Source: Halosegnis rubeus (lineage in GTDB: Archaea > Halobacteriota > Halobacteria > Halobacteriales > Haloarculaceae). From it: a stretch of DNA of 64,000 bases. The notes beneath the pieces are model-generated. The model did not search any database, was not told where the DNA came from, and saw only the letters and a list, made by a program, of their open reading frames with translations. How positions within the stretch are numbered: the first letter of the stretch is position 1; the number at the start of each line of letters is the position of its first letter. This document shows, one piece after another, positions 34,832-43,754 of this stretch. The translations under genes were made by a program, and so were the position numbers. Location: the NCBI RefSeq assembly GCF_009184545.1, contig NZ_QJOW01000002.1:124001-188000 (forward strand), given 5' to 3'.

Positions 34832-35098
34832 TTACGCGCCCGCCTTCTGCAGGGCGCTCTCGATGTCGTCGCGCTGGGTGACGCCGACGAACCGCTCGAC
34901 GATACCGTCGTCGTTCTCGATGACGAGCGTCGGGAGCGAGCGGACCTGATACTCGTTTGCAGTCTCTTGGTCCTCGTCGACGTTCACCTTCTCGAAACCG
35001 ACCTCCGGGTAATCCTCGGAGATCTCTTCGAGAATCGGGTCTTGCGTCTTACACGGACCACACCAGTCCGCGTAGAAGTCCTTCAGATTGACACTCAT
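34832..35098 (-). CDS. Thioredoxin-family protein
   Basis: 88 residues, shorter than classic thioredoxin (about 105). The redox site is FYADWCGPCKTQDPILEE; the cis-Pro loop is VRSLPTLVIENDDG. The start at 35096-35098 gives MSVNLKDFYADWC, so the first strand of the usual fold is missing, as in other short archaeal thioredoxins. A GTTTTACA element about 26-30 bases upstream is the likely TATA box. Divergent from the Sec61-beta gene. Confidence 0.9.
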   Translation of the reverse strand: MSVNLKDFYADWCGPCKTQDPILEEISEDYPEVGFEKVNVDEDQETANEYQVRSLPTLVIENDDGIVERFVGVTQRDDIESALQKAGA

Positions 35099-35197
35099 GC
35101 CTATCTGGCGTAGACGAGCCGCGGTGTAAAACCTTTCGCGGCTGGCGCTCTCGGCCCATGACACAACGCTTAGGTTCCTGCGCTCGGAGTGTATAGT

Positions 35198-35359
35198 ATG
35201 AGCAGTGGACAAAACTCCGGCGGCCTGATGTCGTCTGCGGGACTCGTCCGGTACTTCGACAGCGAAGACCGCAACACGCCGACGATTGCCCCACAGACGG
35301 TCGTCATGTTCGGGCTCCTCTTCGGGGTCCTCGTCATCGTCCTGAACGCGCTGGCATAA
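35198..35359 (+). CDS. Preprotein translocase Sec61-beta subunit (SecG)
   Basis: A 53-residue tail-anchored protein: a polar head ([20 protein letters not shown]), the conserved [10 protein letters not shown] segment, then one membrane helix ([15 protein letters not shown]). This is the archaeal third subunit of the SecYE translocon. A CTTAGG element about 25 bases upstream suggests a leaderless mRNA. Size and pattern match the family exactly. Confidence 0.9.
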   Translation: MSSGQNSGGLMSSAGLVRYFDSEDRNTPTIAPQTVVMFGLLFGVLVIVLNALA

Positions 35360-35401
35360 CGGACCCGCGCGCTTTTCTCGCCGTCGTTCTTACCCTCGCG
35401 T

Positions 35402-35989
35402 ATGACTCTCACAGCCGGCGTCATCGCCGTCCAGGGCGATGTGTCGGAACACGCCGCCGCCATCGAGAAGGCAGCCGCCCGCCACGACCGAACCGTCGAG
35501 GTGGTGACGATTCGCGACGCCGGGCTCGTCCCCGACTGTGACCTCCTGTTGATTCCCGGCGGCGAGTCGACGACAATCTCAACGCTGCTCGCCGAGGAAG
35601 GCATCGACGAGGAGATTCGCGCTCACGCCGCGGCCGACAAACCGATTCTCGCGACGTGTGCCGGTCTCATCGTCCTCGCGGCCGACGCCAAAGACGACCG
35701 CGTCGCCACCCTCGACCTGCTCGACGTGACCGTCGACCGCAACGCCTTCGGGCGGCAGGCCGACTCCTTCCAGACCCCGCTCGACCTGACGGGCCTCGAC
35801 TCGCCGTTCCCGGCCGTCTTCATCCGCGCGCCGGCAATCGACTCCGTCGGCCCCGACGTGTCGGTCCTCGCGCAGTGGGACGACCGCGTCGTCGCCGTCC
35901 AGGACGGCCCGATTGTCGCGACGGCGTTCCACCCTGAACTCACCGAGGACGCCCGCATCCACGAACTCGCCTTCTTCGCCGAGGGGTAA
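35402..35989 (+). CDS. pdxT: Pyridoxal 5'-phosphate synthase, glutaminase subunit
   Basis: 195 residues. Class I glutaminase fold: TAGVIAVQGDVSEH at the start, LLIPGGESTTIS near residue 45, nucleophile Cys in ILATCAGLIVLA, and the His-Glu pair in TAFHPELTED. It supplies ammonia to PdxS for vitamin B6 formation; pdxS is not in the window. Family length is normal. Confidence 0.95.
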   Translation: MTLTAGVIAVQGDVSEHAAAIEKAAARHDRTVEVVTIRDAGLVPDCDLLLIPGGESTTISTLLAEEGIDEEIRAHAAADKPILATCAGLIVLAADAKDDRVATLDLLDVTVDRNAFGRQADSFQTPLDLTGLDSPFPAVFIRAPAIDSVGPDVSVLAQWDDRVVAVQDGPIVATAFHPELTEDARIHELAFFAEG

Positions 35990-36019
35990 CCACTTCCCGC
36001 CAGCGCCCCTCTCTCGGGT

Positions 36020-36463
36020 ATGGACGCAGCTATCGACGGCGTACACGTCGCGGACACGCCCTCCGGGCAGGTGCCGGTCGTCCTCGTCGGCGTCGCCGAC
36101 ACGACCGACGTGCTCCCCATCTTCGTCGCCTTCGAGAAGGCGCTGGCGATTCGCCGTGGACTCGACGCCGAGGACACGCCCCAGCCGTTCACCCACGACC
36201 TCCTGCTTGACGCCGTTGAGGAACTCGGCGGCCGCGTCGAAGCAGTCGAGATAACCGGACTGGAGGAGGGGACCTACATCGCGGAACTCCGGCTGGCGAC
36301 GCCCCGCGGGTCGGTCACGCTCGACGCGCGCCCCTCCGACTCGCTCGCGCTTGCGGCCCGGACCGGCGCACCCATCTCCGTCGCCCGGTCGGTGTTCGAC
36401 GCCGGCAAGCGCGAGACCGATGCGTTCACCGACCTGCGGGACATTCGTGCGGTCACCGAATGA
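36020..36463 (+). CDS. Bifunctional nuclease (DUF151) family protein
   Basis: 147 residues. The DUF151 pattern is visible in VVLVGVADTTDVLPIFVAFE, FTHDLLLDAVEELGGRVEAV and the strand block ARPSDSLALAARTGAPISVA. Family members in other organisms have nuclease activity, but the role in archaea is unproven. Its stop overlaps the hisE start (36460-36463), so the two are cotranslated. Confidence 0.9.
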   Translation: MDAAIDGVHVADTPSGQVPVVLVGVADTTDVLPIFVAFEKALAIRRGLDAEDTPQPFTHDLLLDAVEELGGRVEAVEITGLEEGTYIAELRLATPRGSVTLDARPSDSLALAARTGAPISVARSVFDAGKRETDAFTDLRDIRAVTE

Positions 36464-36744
36464 CCGACGACACCCTCCGCGAGCTGTTCGACCTCATCGA
36501 ATCGCGCAAAGCCGAGCTGCCCGACGACTCCTACACCACCCGGCTGTTCACTCACGAGAAGGGCCAAAACTACGTGCTGGAGAAGCTGGGCGAGGAGACG
36601 ACGGAGACGATTCTCGCCGCGAAAGACGACGACGGCGAGGAGCTCGCGGCCGAGTCCGCCGACCTCGTCTACCACCTGCTCGTCCTGCTGTCGATGCAGG
36701 AGCTCGATTTGGACGACCTCCTTGAGGAACTGGAGCGGCGCTGA
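36460..36744 (+). CDS. hisE: Phosphoribosyl-ATP pyrophosphatase
   Basis: 94 residues of the all-alpha NTP pyrophosphatase fold: TTRLFTHEKGQNYVLEKLGE followed by the metal-binding EETTETILAAK and AAESADLVYHLLVLL. It performs the second step of histidine synthesis, opening phosphoribosyl-ATP. It overlaps the DUF151 gene by 4 bases; its TGA directly abuts the stop of the ASCH gene on the other strand. Confidence 0.94.
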   Translation: MTDDTLRELFDLIESRKAELPDDSYTTRLFTHEKGQNYVLEKLGEETTETILAAKDDDGEELAAESADLVYHLLVLLSMQELDLDDLLEELERR

Positions 36745-37068
36745 CTACTCCGCCGGTTCGAACCGGTACGTGAGCACGTCCGCGTCGTCGTCCCACTCGA
36801 AGCCACCGGGGTGGGCGCGTTTCATCCGCGACTTGTACGCCGACAGCGACGGCGACCCCTCGCGTTCGGCGTCGCCATCGGTCATGTCGCCGAGCTTCCG
36901 CTCCTCGATCTCGACGACGGTGAAGCTGTCACCGTCCACGACGAAGGTGTCGCCCTCGTCGGCGTAGCGAGTCCCGGCACCGCGGGTCAACTGCGTGATT
37001 TCGCCATCTGCGACCGCATCCATCACGCGCTCGTTCGGAAGTAGATCGCCGGCGTCGATTTCTGCCAT
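36745..37068 (-). CDS. ASCH-domain protein
   Basis: 107 residues. A PUA-like ASCH pattern: EIDAGDLLPNERVMDAVADG, GAGTRYADEGDTFVVDGDSF, TVVEIEERKLGDMTD, and the C-terminal strand DDADVLTYRFEPAE. The family is thought to bind RNA or modified nucleosides. The start at 37066-37068 is preferred because longer frames add nothing conserved. Divergent from the NOG1 gene. Confidence 0.8.
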   Translation of the reverse strand: MAEIDAGDLLPNERVMDAVADGEITQLTRGAGTRYADEGDTFVVDGDSFTVVEIEERKLGDMTDGDAEREGSPSLSAYKSRMKRAHPGGFEWDDDADVLTYRFEPAE

Positions 37069-37184
37069 ACCCGTCGTTGGGTCGCCCGGGACAAAAACCT
37101 CGCCACGCTCGCGCTGTGAACGCGACACACACGGGCTGAGGCCCCAACGAACGTGTTTTACGCGTCGATAGGGTAGGGTGGGTA

Positions 37185-38207
37185 ATGACTATCTTCGAGT
37201 CGCTCCCCACCACCCCTCGGTCGGAGGAGCTCATCGACAAGGCGTTTTCCCGGGCCGCACGCGCGGGCAACGCCAAACACGGCATCGAAGCCCAGGAGTC
37301 GATGCTCCAGACCGCGGGCAACATCCTCTCTGACAATCTCGGCAATGTCGTCACCTCGTGGCCGGATTTCGACCTCGTGGACCCGTTCTACCGCGACCTC
37401 GCGGACGCCATCGTCGCGCGCGAGGACCTCGACGTGGACGCGCTCCGCCAGCACCTCAACGAAGTGATGTGGGCCTCCCGACAGGTCGAGAACATCAAAC
37501 AGGAGTACCACGGCCGCATCCGCAACGCCGACCCCGACACGGCACGCAAACTCCGCAAGCAGGCCTTCGCCCGCTTTGCGGACGTGACCGAGTCCGTCGA
37601 GGACGACCTGCTCGCCATCGCCGACGCGCGCGAGGAACTCCGCACGCTCCCCGATATTCGGCCGGACGAGCCGACCATCGTCGTCGCCGGCTACCCCAAC
37701 GTCGGGAAGTCGTCGTTCGTCAACCGAGTCACGCGCGCGTCGAACGAGGTGGCGACGTACCCGTTCACGACCCGCCAGCTTCGGGTCGGTCACTTCGAAC
37801 GCGAGCGCATCCGCTACCAGCTCGTCGACACGCCGGGCGTGCTCGACCGACCCGCCGAGGAGCGCAACGCCATCGAGTCACAGGCCGTCAGCGCGCTGGT
37901 CCATCTGGCCGACGCCGTCCTCTTCATCGCCGACGCGAGCGGGAACTGCGGATACCCGCTCGAATCGCAACTGGAACTACGCGACGAAATCGAGGAGCTG
38001 TTCGCGGAACCTTCCGTCGGCGACTCGCCTGTCGACGACGCCGAGGACGGAATCCCCGTGCTCACCGTCTGCAACAAGAGCGACGAGTCCCGCGAGATGG
38101 ACGCCGACCTCTACATGAGCGTCGAGACCGACGACGGCGTCGAGGCGGTGCTCGATGCCGCGGTCGAGGCCGTGGGCTATGAGTTCGAACTCCCGTACGA
38201 CGGCTGA
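37185..38207 (+). CDS. NOG1-family GTPase
   Basis: 340 residues. An N-terminal helical region (SLPTTPRSEELIDKAFSRAA) precedes the GTPase domain: G1 VAGYPNVGKSSFVN near residue 164, the Thr in YPFTTRQLRVGH, G3 LVDTPGVLDRP and G4 CNKSD. The family works in large ribosomal subunit assembly. A TTTTA element 25-29 bases before the ATG suggests a leaderless mRNA. Confidence 0.93.
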   Translation: MTIFESLPTTPRSEELIDKAFSRAARAGNAKHGIEAQESMLQTAGNILSDNLGNVVTSWPDFDLVDPFYRDLADAIVAREDLDVDALRQHLNEVMWASRQVENIKQEYHGRIRNADPDTARKLRKQAFARFADVTESVEDDLLAIADAREELRTLPDIRPDEPTIVVAGYPNVGKSSFVNRVTRASNEVATYPFTTRQLRVGHFERERIRYQLVDTPGVLDRPAEERNAIESQAVSALVHLADAVLFIADASGNCGYPLESQLELRDEIEELFAEPSVGDSPVDDAEDGIPVLTVCNKSDESREMDADLYMSVETDDGVEAVLDAAVEAVGYEFELPYDG

Positions 38208-38208
38208 G

Positions 38209-38694
38209 CTACCGACGAGCGCCCCGCCTGAGTCCGACCTCGGTCGCCAGCAGCGCGCCCACAGCGAGCATGACGACAGCTGCCTCGCGCGGTGTCGTCA
38301 ACAGCCCCAGCGAGACGATGAGCGTCGTCGCACACGCCGGCGCGTGCCGGTAGTCGCTCGCCACCATTCCGGCGGTCGTGCCGAGGACGGCGAGGAACGC
38401 GCTCGCGGCGAGTCGCCCACCCGCGAGCGACCCGGCGACCGGCTGTGTCGTGAGGACGAGCCCCGACGCGAGCAGGTGATAGGAGACCAGCCCGACAGCG
38501 AGTCAGATGAGGTGACCGCCGAAGACGCGGCTCGGTTGGCTCGTGTCGGCGTCGGGACTCACGGCGAGCACGTACGCCGACGGGCCGAGACTCGGGAAGA
38601 CGAACGGTAATCCCGAAAGCCACACGACGAGCGCGAGCGGGACGAACAGCGTGGCGACCCGGGCCGCACCGACGAGTGCGCTCGGTCGCCGACC
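38209..38694 (-). pseudogene. HPP-family membrane protein, disrupted by an in-frame stop
   Basis: Reading leftwards in one frame gives VATLFVPLALVVWLSGLPFV and FPSLGPSAYVLA, the HPP motif region, then SRVFGGHLI followed by TGA (38503-38505). The same frame continues for 97 codons with LAVGLVSYHLLASGLVLT, AASAFLAVLGTTAGMVASDY, RHAPACATTLIVSLGLL and ends with TAG at 38209. Four helices are typical. There is no ATG in frame after the upstream npdG stop; the first GTG is at 38625. A nonsense mutation plus a lost start make this a pseudogene unless TGA is read through. Confidence 0.8.
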
Positions 38695-39360
38695 CTACCA
38701 GAACTTCACGCCGAGATCGTGGAGTCCCTCGTTCTCGCTCGCGAGATTGATGAGCAGCGGCGTGAGCGCTTCGACCTCCGAGGCGTTCGCCAACCCGCCC
38801 ACGTCGAGCGGACGCAGCCCCTCGATTTCGGCTGCAAGCTCCATCACCGTCGCCTTCGCGCCGTCGTCGTCACCGAAGACCGGCGTGTCCCAGTCGAACT
38901 CGGTGTCGAGGTCGGTGAGTCCGGCCGCGGCGAGGTTGTGGAACGCGCCGACGACGGACACCTCGTCGGGGGCGGCGTCGGCAGCGAGCGCGGAGACGGA
39001 GCCGGCCGGCGGTGGATTATAGTGGAAGCCGTCGTCGTCGCGCTTCATCCCGACGGCCGGCGTGACGAGCACCGTGTCGTCGAGCTTCTCGGCGACCGCC
39101 TCGACGGTGTCGGTGACGTGGTAGGCGGGGACGGCGAGGACGGCCACGTCGGCCCGGTCGGCCGCCATCTCGTTGACGAACCCCGTAATCTTCGTCTCGA
39201 CGCCGTGTTCTGCGAGCGTCTCCTGATACTCGTCTGCGGCCGCACGCGCCTTCTCGGGGTCGCGTGAGCCGAGGATGATGTCGTGGTCTGTGTCGTGGCC
39301 CCACCGGAGCGCGAGTCCCTTCCCGATGTCGCCGGTGCCGCCAAGCAGTGCGATTCGCAT
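38695..39360 (-). CDS. npdG: NADPH:F420 oxidoreductase-type (NpdG) protein
   Basis: 221 residues. The nucleotide-binding start is MRIALLGGTGDIGKGLALRW, then ILGSRDPEKARAAADEY and VAVLAVPAYHVTDTV; LVTPAVGMKRDDDGFHY and VVGAFHNLAA follow the F420-dependent NADP reductase pattern. It moves hydride between F420H2 and NADP. With cofE and mer further right, it shows an F420-using cell. Start is the ATG at 39358-39360. Confidence 0.9.
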   Translation of the reverse strand: MRIALLGGTGDIGKGLALRWGHDTDHDIILGSRDPEKARAAADEYQETLAEHGVETKITGFVNEMAADRADVAVLAVPAYHVTDTVEAVAEKLDDTVLVTPAVGMKRDDDGFHYNPPPAGSVSALAADAAPDEVSVVGAFHNLAAAGLTDLDTEFDWDTPVFGDDDGAKATVMELAAEIEGLRPLDVGGLANASEVEALTPLLINLASENEGLHDLGVKFW

Positions 39361-39384
39361 ACCCCCATTCACGGCGGCGCGCGC

Positions 39385-40278
39385 CTAAGCGTTGTGAGAC
39401 CGACCAACCTCGCCGGCGAGCAGCGCGGGCAGGTCGTTCACGGAGTCGATGACGGCGCTCGCGCCGGCCTGTTCGTACTTTTGACGGCCCGGCTCCCCCG
39501 TCAGTCCGCCGGTCAACACCCCGATACCGTGGTAGGTGCGGTCGTCGGTCGCGTCGGCGTTCGTGGCCGTCTCGATATCATCGAGGGTGTCGCCGACGAA
39601 GGCGACGGTCTCGGCGTCGAATCGCTCCGCCAACGTGACAAGCGCGGTCGGGTCGGGTTTGCCCGGCGCGGGGTCGTCCATCGTGAACCGGTGCTCGTCG
39701 GGGAGGTCGAGACCGACGCGGTCGAGTGCGATATCGGCCTCCGCGGCCGGCCGTCCCGTGACGACGCCCACGTCGTACTCCGTCGTCAGGGCCTCGCGCG
39801 TCTCTGCAGTGAGGATGGTCGGTTCGTCGTGGATATACCCCGGCGTGTCGAGCGTCGGTTCGCCGCCCTCGAGGTCGCGGTAGCGGTCGCTCCCGAGATA
39901 CAGCTCCTGGAACACGTCGCGGAGGCGGTCGCGGTCCCAGTCGGCGTACACTGCCTCCCGCGAGTGAGGGTCGAGGTGGTCGGCGACGACGGTCTCCGCG
40001 CCGGCCAGCCCCCCGCCGGAGGCGGCGATTTTCTCGGTGAACGTCTCCACGGAGAGCGGGAAGCCGGCGTCGCGCGCTAACACGTACAGCGCGACCGCGT
40101 AGGTGAGTTCCCAGTCGTTGTTGAAGCCGCCGGCGTTCTTGAACGGCTGGATGGAGCCGCGGTCGATGGTGTCGTCGTACACGCGCCCGACGGACTCGAC
40201 GATGGCGCGCCGGTAGGAGTCGGCAACGTCCACGAGCACACCGTCGATGTCGAGCACGACCGCGTCCGCGTTTATCAT
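39385..40278 (-). CDS. HAD-type hydrolase, TIGR01548-like
   Basis: 297 residues with HAD motifs: [20 protein letters not shown] at the N-terminus, [16 protein letters not shown] (motif II), [10 protein letters not shown] (III) and [14 protein letters not shown] (IV), and a large helical cap with [16 protein letters not shown]. The cap matches a halobacterial HAD family whose substrate I do not know. Its ATG overlaps the UPF0146 stop by 4 bases (40275-40278), so the two are coexpressed. Confidence 0.87.
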   Translation of the reverse strand: MINADAVVLDIDGVLVDVADSYRRAIVESVGRVYDDTIDRGSIQPFKNAGGFNNDWELTYAVALYVLARDAGFPLSVETFTEKIAASGGGLAGAETVVADHLDPHSREAVYADWDRDRLRDVFQELYLGSDRYRDLEGGEPTLDTPGYIHDEPTILTAETREALTTEYDVGVVTGRPAAEADIALDRVGLDLPDEHRFTMDDPAPGKPDPTALVTLAERFDAETVAFVGDTLDDIETATNADATDDRTYHGIGVLTGGLTGEPGRQKYEQAGASAVIDSVNDLPALLAGEVGRSHNA

Positions 40279-40673
40279 ACGCGACCGTTCGGCTCGGGAG
40301 GGATAAATAGCGTCTCATGCGGCAGTGTTTTCGGGCGCGCGTCCACGAGCGTCGGGTCACCGCCCAGCGTGGTGAACGCCCACCGTGCCCCTGCCCCGCG
40401 TGCGACGGCCACGAGCGGGCGCTGTAGCTCCGGCGGGCAGTTCAGCGCGTAGACGACATCGGCGTCGGCGTACACCGCAGGGTTGGGGTCGGTCACGTCG
40501 TCGCGGACGAAGCCCACGCCCTCCGGGACGGTGCGCACCACCACGTCCGTCGCCGTCACCGTTGCGCCCGACGCGGCGACCGCAGCGGCAACCTCGGTGC
40601 GGTTGCCGATACCCACCTCGACCGCGCGGCTCGCGGCGGCTGCGAGCGCGTCTGCGAGTCGAGAGGGAGTCAT
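40275..40673 (-). CDS. UPF0146-family protein
   Basis: 132 residues resembling a short methyltransferase-like fold: [40 protein letters not shown] and [17 protein letters not shown]. The family is archaeal and uncharacterised. Start chosen at the ATG at 40671-40673; a longer frame would run into the divergent archaemetzincin gene, whose ATG is only 39 bases away. Confidence 0.82.
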   Translation of the reverse strand: MTPSRLADALAAAASRAVEVGIGNRTEVAAAVAASGATVTATDVVVRTVPEGVGFVRDDVTDPNPAVYADADVVYALNCPPELQRPLVAVARGAGARWAFTTLGGDPTLVDARPKTLPHETLFIPPEPNGRV

Positions 40674-40712
40674 GGCGGAAACCTTACTTCCGATGTCGCC
40701 TAACTGTTTGGT

Positions 40713-41234
40713 ATGCACGTCGATATCGTGCCGGTCGGAGCTGTTTCACCTGTGGTGAAGCGGGAAGCTTCCTCCGGGCTTCGCGCCGTCTACGACGCCG
40801 AGGTGACACTCCACGACCGTCAACCCCTCCCCGAATCCGCCTTCGACGAGGCCCGAAATCAGTACCGGGCCGAGGAGTTCATCGAGCTCGCAGCGCGGGT
40901 CGGCTCCGGCACGAAGAACATCGCTATCACCACACAGGACCTCTACTACCGCCGCCGCAACTACGTCTTCGGGCTGGCGTATCTCTCCGGCAACGGTAGC
41001 GTCATCTCCACCAACCGGCTCCAGACCGCCTCCGACGGCGGCAGCGCGACGAAGTCCCCCGAGGAAGTGTTCACCGACCGCGTCCGCAAGGAGGTCGTCC
41101 ACGAGATCGGCCACACACTCGGGCTCGAACACTGCGACGAGAAGAAATGCGTCATGAGCTTCTCCCCCACCGTGCGCGAGGTCGACCAGAAGACGCAGAA
41201 CTTCTGTGGCTCCTGCTCGCGGCAGGTCCTGTAA
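40713..41234 (+). CDS. amzA: Archaemetzincin zinc metalloprotease
   Basis: 173 residues. The zinc site HEIGHTLGLEHC is followed by KKCVMSFS and a final FCGSCSRQ, giving the archaemetzincin signature with its extra zinc-binding Cys residues and the Met turn. Substrates are unknown. An ACTTA element about 25 bases before the ATG is a likely TATA box. Its TAA directly abuts the stop of the HNH gene. Confidence 0.94.
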   Translation: MHVDIVPVGAVSPVVKREASSGLRAVYDAEVTLHDRQPLPESAFDEARNQYRAEEFIELAARVGSGTKNIAITTQDLYYRRRNYVFGLAYLSGNGSVISTNRLQTASDGGSATKSPEEVFTDRVRKEVVHEIGHTLGLEHCDEKKCVMSFSPTVREVDQKTQNFCGSCSRQVL

Positions 41235-42263
41235 TCAGAACGGTCGCGACTCCACGTACGCGATGAGATTCCCGTTGAAGCTGTCGCCGTCACGCCCGTA
41301 GTGGCGTCGCCGGTGGCAGTTCGGACACAGCGCGACGACGTTGCTCGGGTCGTCTGCACCCCCATCGGCGCGCCGGTGGAGATGGTGCACTTCGAGATAC
41401 GGCTCGCCGTCACCGGCACGGAACGGTGCTGGCTCGTCACAGCCTTCACAGACGCCGTCGGCGTACGCCCGGATGAACGACCGGACCGCCGCCGACCGGC
41501 TGTACGTCGTGGTGGTCGTCCGCGTCTGCTCGCGCCCCTCGTTGTCTCCGTTGCTCCCGGTCGCTTCCTCGTACAGCCGTTCGAGTTGCTCGTCGCCGAG
41601 GTCCGGAACCGTCTGAGCGTCGCGGTCTGTCGCGACCGGTCTCAACTCGAACCGGAGCGCGCTCCGGCGGTCGCCGGTCGCGTCCGGCAGTTCCTGTCTG
41701 AAGTAGTCGGCGTACGCGTACTCGCCGACGAAGCTCACCTCGCCGGCGTCGGCCATCTCGAACAGATACAGGTGACGGCCGTCGCTTGCGTGGTCGCGAA
41801 TCGCTTTGTTTCCGTGCGTTAGCTCCATGTCGCTGGTGCGACCCTCGCCGGTGTAGACGAAGGTGTCGCCGTCGAAGCCGTCCTCGTAGCCGTAGTCGTT
41901 ACCCGCGGCGTAAAACAAGAATACGAACGGGTAGGAGGCAGACGGCGCGATACCGGCCTGTCGCTTCCCGCCGTAGTGGTCGTGGATGCGGACGCAGGTG
42001 TACGTCTCGCCGGCGTCGAACGGCGGCGCGAGTCCCTGTATCTCGTAGACGCCGTCGTCGTCGTCGAAGGAAATTTCCTCGCGGTCGCGAAGCTCCTGTA
42101 GCGTGCGGCTTAGCGTCTGTTCCGGCGTCGTCGCGTCTGGAAACCGCTCGCGGAGGGCGTCGAGCGACTGGCGAAGTAGCGTCTGGCGGGTGACGCGCGT
42201 CTGGTCGGTGCTCGCCCGGTAGCGGAGGAGTTCGGCCCGGACGGCGTTGCGCCAGCGGCTCAC
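41235..42263 (-). CDS. HNH endonuclease with a ScoMcrA-like modified-DNA-binding domain (type IV restriction-like)
   Basis: 342 residues. Residues 1-75 contain a helical DNA-binding head (RQTLLRQSLDALRERF), and about 80-205 resemble the SRA-like domain of ScoMcrA (GGKRQAGIAPSASYPFVF, then DTFVYTGEGRTSDMELT and NKAIRDHASDGRHLYLFE). The C-terminus has an HNH domain: CEGCDEPAPF, LEVHHLHRRADGGADDPSN, VVALCPNCHRRRHYG. Such proteins cut DNA carrying foreign base or backbone modification. The start is GTG at 42261-42263. Defence is an inference from the domains. Confidence 0.85.
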   Translation of the reverse strand: MSRWRNAVRAELLRYRASTDQTRVTRQTLLRQSLDALRERFPDATTPEQTLSRTLQELRDREEISFDDDDGVYEIQGLAPPFDAGETYTCVRIHDHYGGKRQAGIAPSASYPFVFLFYAAGNDYGYEDGFDGDTFVYTGEGRTSDMELTHGNKAIRDHASDGRHLYLFEMADAGEVSFVGEYAYADYFRQELPDATGDRRSALRFELRPVATDRDAQTVPDLGDEQLERLYEEATGSNGDNEGREQTRTTTTTYSRSAAVRSFIRAYADGVCEGCDEPAPFRAGDGEPYLEVHHLHRRADGGADDPSNVVALCPNCHRRRHYGRDGDSFNGNLIAYVESRPF

Positions 42264-42535
42264 ACCCGTCGGTCACGGGCGAGTGGTGTAGATCTTCCGG
42301 GAGATGGTGGCTCGGAGGAACGACCTCGTCACACGGGGCTCGGAGGGGGTAACTGTCGTCACCGCCACCACCAGCCACTGTGGCGTGCGCGGGCAAAAAT
42401 CCGTCCACTGGGCCGTCTCACTCGTGGCGTGTACGCCGCAACTGTCGAAAATTCCACGATGAAAAGACAGATATTTATTCATCGGGCCGAACTGCCGTCA
42501 CCGGAGTCGCGTTCCCCGGCCCGGTTCGATACCAG

Positions 42536-42781
42536 ATGTTCCCCCTACTCACTCGCCTGTGGAATCTCGCCGGCGGCGTCGTGGGCGTCGGCGCATTCAC
42601 GGCTCCCCCCGCCGTGGTGTTGTATCGCTCAGTCGTGCTGTTGTACGAGTACGTCGCCGGTGGACGGCCCGTACTCGCGACCCTCGTCGGACTGCTCGTC
42701 CTCGGGACCACGGCCCTGACACTGACCGTCGCACTCGCGGTGTGGCGGGCGATTACCGATGGTCACCCGCCGGTGGTCTGA
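42536..42781 (+). CDS. Small two-helix membrane protein
   Basis: 81 residues. Two hydrophobic spans (LAGGVVGVGAFTAPPAVVLY and LATLVGLLVLGTTALTLTVA) and short charged ends. The next gene begins inside its last codons. A TATTTATTC element at about 42470-42478 suggests a 5' leader of 30-40 bases. No family recognised; the pair looks like a small membrane complex. Confidence 0.62.
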   Translation: MFPLLTRLWNLAGGVVGVGAFTAPPAVVLYRSVVLLYEYVAGGRPVLATLVGLLVLGTTALTLTVALAVWRAITDGHPPVV

Positions 42782-43016
42782 CGTGCGCCCCTCGCTCGCC
42801 GGCGCGACGCTCGTCGGTAGCTTCGGTGCGACGACCGGCTACGTCGCGACGCGGCTCGTCGCCGCTGGCGTCACGGCTCCCGACGCGTGGCTGGCGACGC
42901 TGGCGGTCGCGCTCCTCACGACCGGGAGCCTGTTCGCCGTCGCGGGGCTGTTCGGTGGGCTGCTCGTCGCCCGTGTCGTCCACACTGCACACGCGCCGGC
43001 ACCGCGGCAGCGGTGA
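42759..43016 (+). CDS. Small membrane protein, partner of the preceding gene
   Basis: 85 residues with two or three hydrophobic stretches (SLAGATLVGSFGATTGYVA, WLATLAVALLTTGSLFAVA and GLFGGLLVARVV). The ATG at 42759 lies 23 bases inside the previous gene; a GTG at 42783, just after that gene's TGA, is a plausible alternative start. Function unknown. It ends 5 bases before the convergent RecA-like gene. Confidence 0.62.
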   Translation: MVTRRWSDVRPSLAGATLVGSFGATTGYVATRLVAAGVTAPDAWLATLAVALLTTGSLFAVAGLFGGLLVARVVHTAHAPAPRQR

Positions 43017-43021
43017 CTCCC

Positions 43022-43687
43022 TCACTGGTGGCCGCGGTCGGGGTCGTGGTGGAGGGTGCGACCGACCTCCAACGAGACGGTCACCGGCAAGACCGGTACC
43101 TCGGTCGCGAGGCCGCGTACCTTCCGGGCGGTGAGAGTGTCTTCCGTCGCGCGGTCGGCGCGGTATTCGAAGACGGCGTCGGCCGCGCGACACACCTGCC
43201 GGACCGGGCGGTCGAGTGCCCCGTCGGGGTCGGCATCGAGCACGAGCAGCGCCAACCCGTCGCGCTCGCGGACGTGATCGCGGACGGCGGTGAACGCGTC
43301 GCGCCAGCCGTCGGTCGCGAGGATGTCGCGAAAGGAGTCGACGACGACGGCATCGTGTTCGCCCAGGGAGGGGTGGAATACGTCGGCCGACTCCCCGGCC
43401 ACGCCGACCTGTCGGATGTCGACCGTCTCGGCGCGGGCCGGTCCGAGGTCGCCTAACGTCCGGCCGGCGCTGGCGGCGTCGCCGATGGCAGCTCGCACCG
43501 TCGCCGGCGTCCGCATCGTCGTCAGATAGCGGGTGTCTAGGTCGGTCGCCACGGCCGTCCGGTAGCCGAGGAGTTCGACCGCACTCGCCGCGTCGCCGAG
43601 CGCGACCGCGAGCGACCCCGGCGGGATGCCGCCGCCGAGTGCTCTGTCGAGGCTGTGTACGCCGGTCCGGAACGCGTCGCGAGCCAT
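43022..43687 (-). CDS. RAD55/KaiC-like RecA-fold protein with degenerate P-loop
   Basis: 221 residues. The family opening GVHSLDRALGGGIPPGSLAVAL is clear, but the P-loop that should follow reads GDAASAVELL, without the Gly-Lys-Ser/Thr needed for nucleotide binding. Later strands HDAVVVDSFRDILA and GLALLVLDADPDG keep the RecA shape. It is probably a non-hydrolysing regulator or DNA-binding relative. It is divergent from the pilus cluster, with 100 bases between starts, so it could regulate pilus genes (inference). Confidence 0.8.
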   Translation of the reverse strand: MARDAFRTGVHSLDRALGGGIPPGSLAVALGDAASAVELLGYRTAVATDLDTRYLTTMRTPATVRAAIGDAASAGRTLGDLGPARAETVDIRQVGVAGESADVFHPSLGEHDAVVVDSFRDILATDGWRDAFTAVRDHVRERDGLALLVLDADPDGALDRPVRQVCRAADAVFEYRADRATEDTLTARKVRGLATEVPVLPVTVSLEVGRTLHHDPDRGHQ

Positions 43688-43754
43688 GCCGGACCTACAC
43701 CGGGTTCGGATAAAAACGTGGAGCCTACACGTTAATTCCAGTTAGCAACAACAG

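Noticed and set aside
36755-36772. CCGGTTCGAACCGG resembling a tRNA T-arm
   Set aside because: It is coding sequence for the C-terminus of the ASCH protein (YRFEPAE); no acceptor or other arms.
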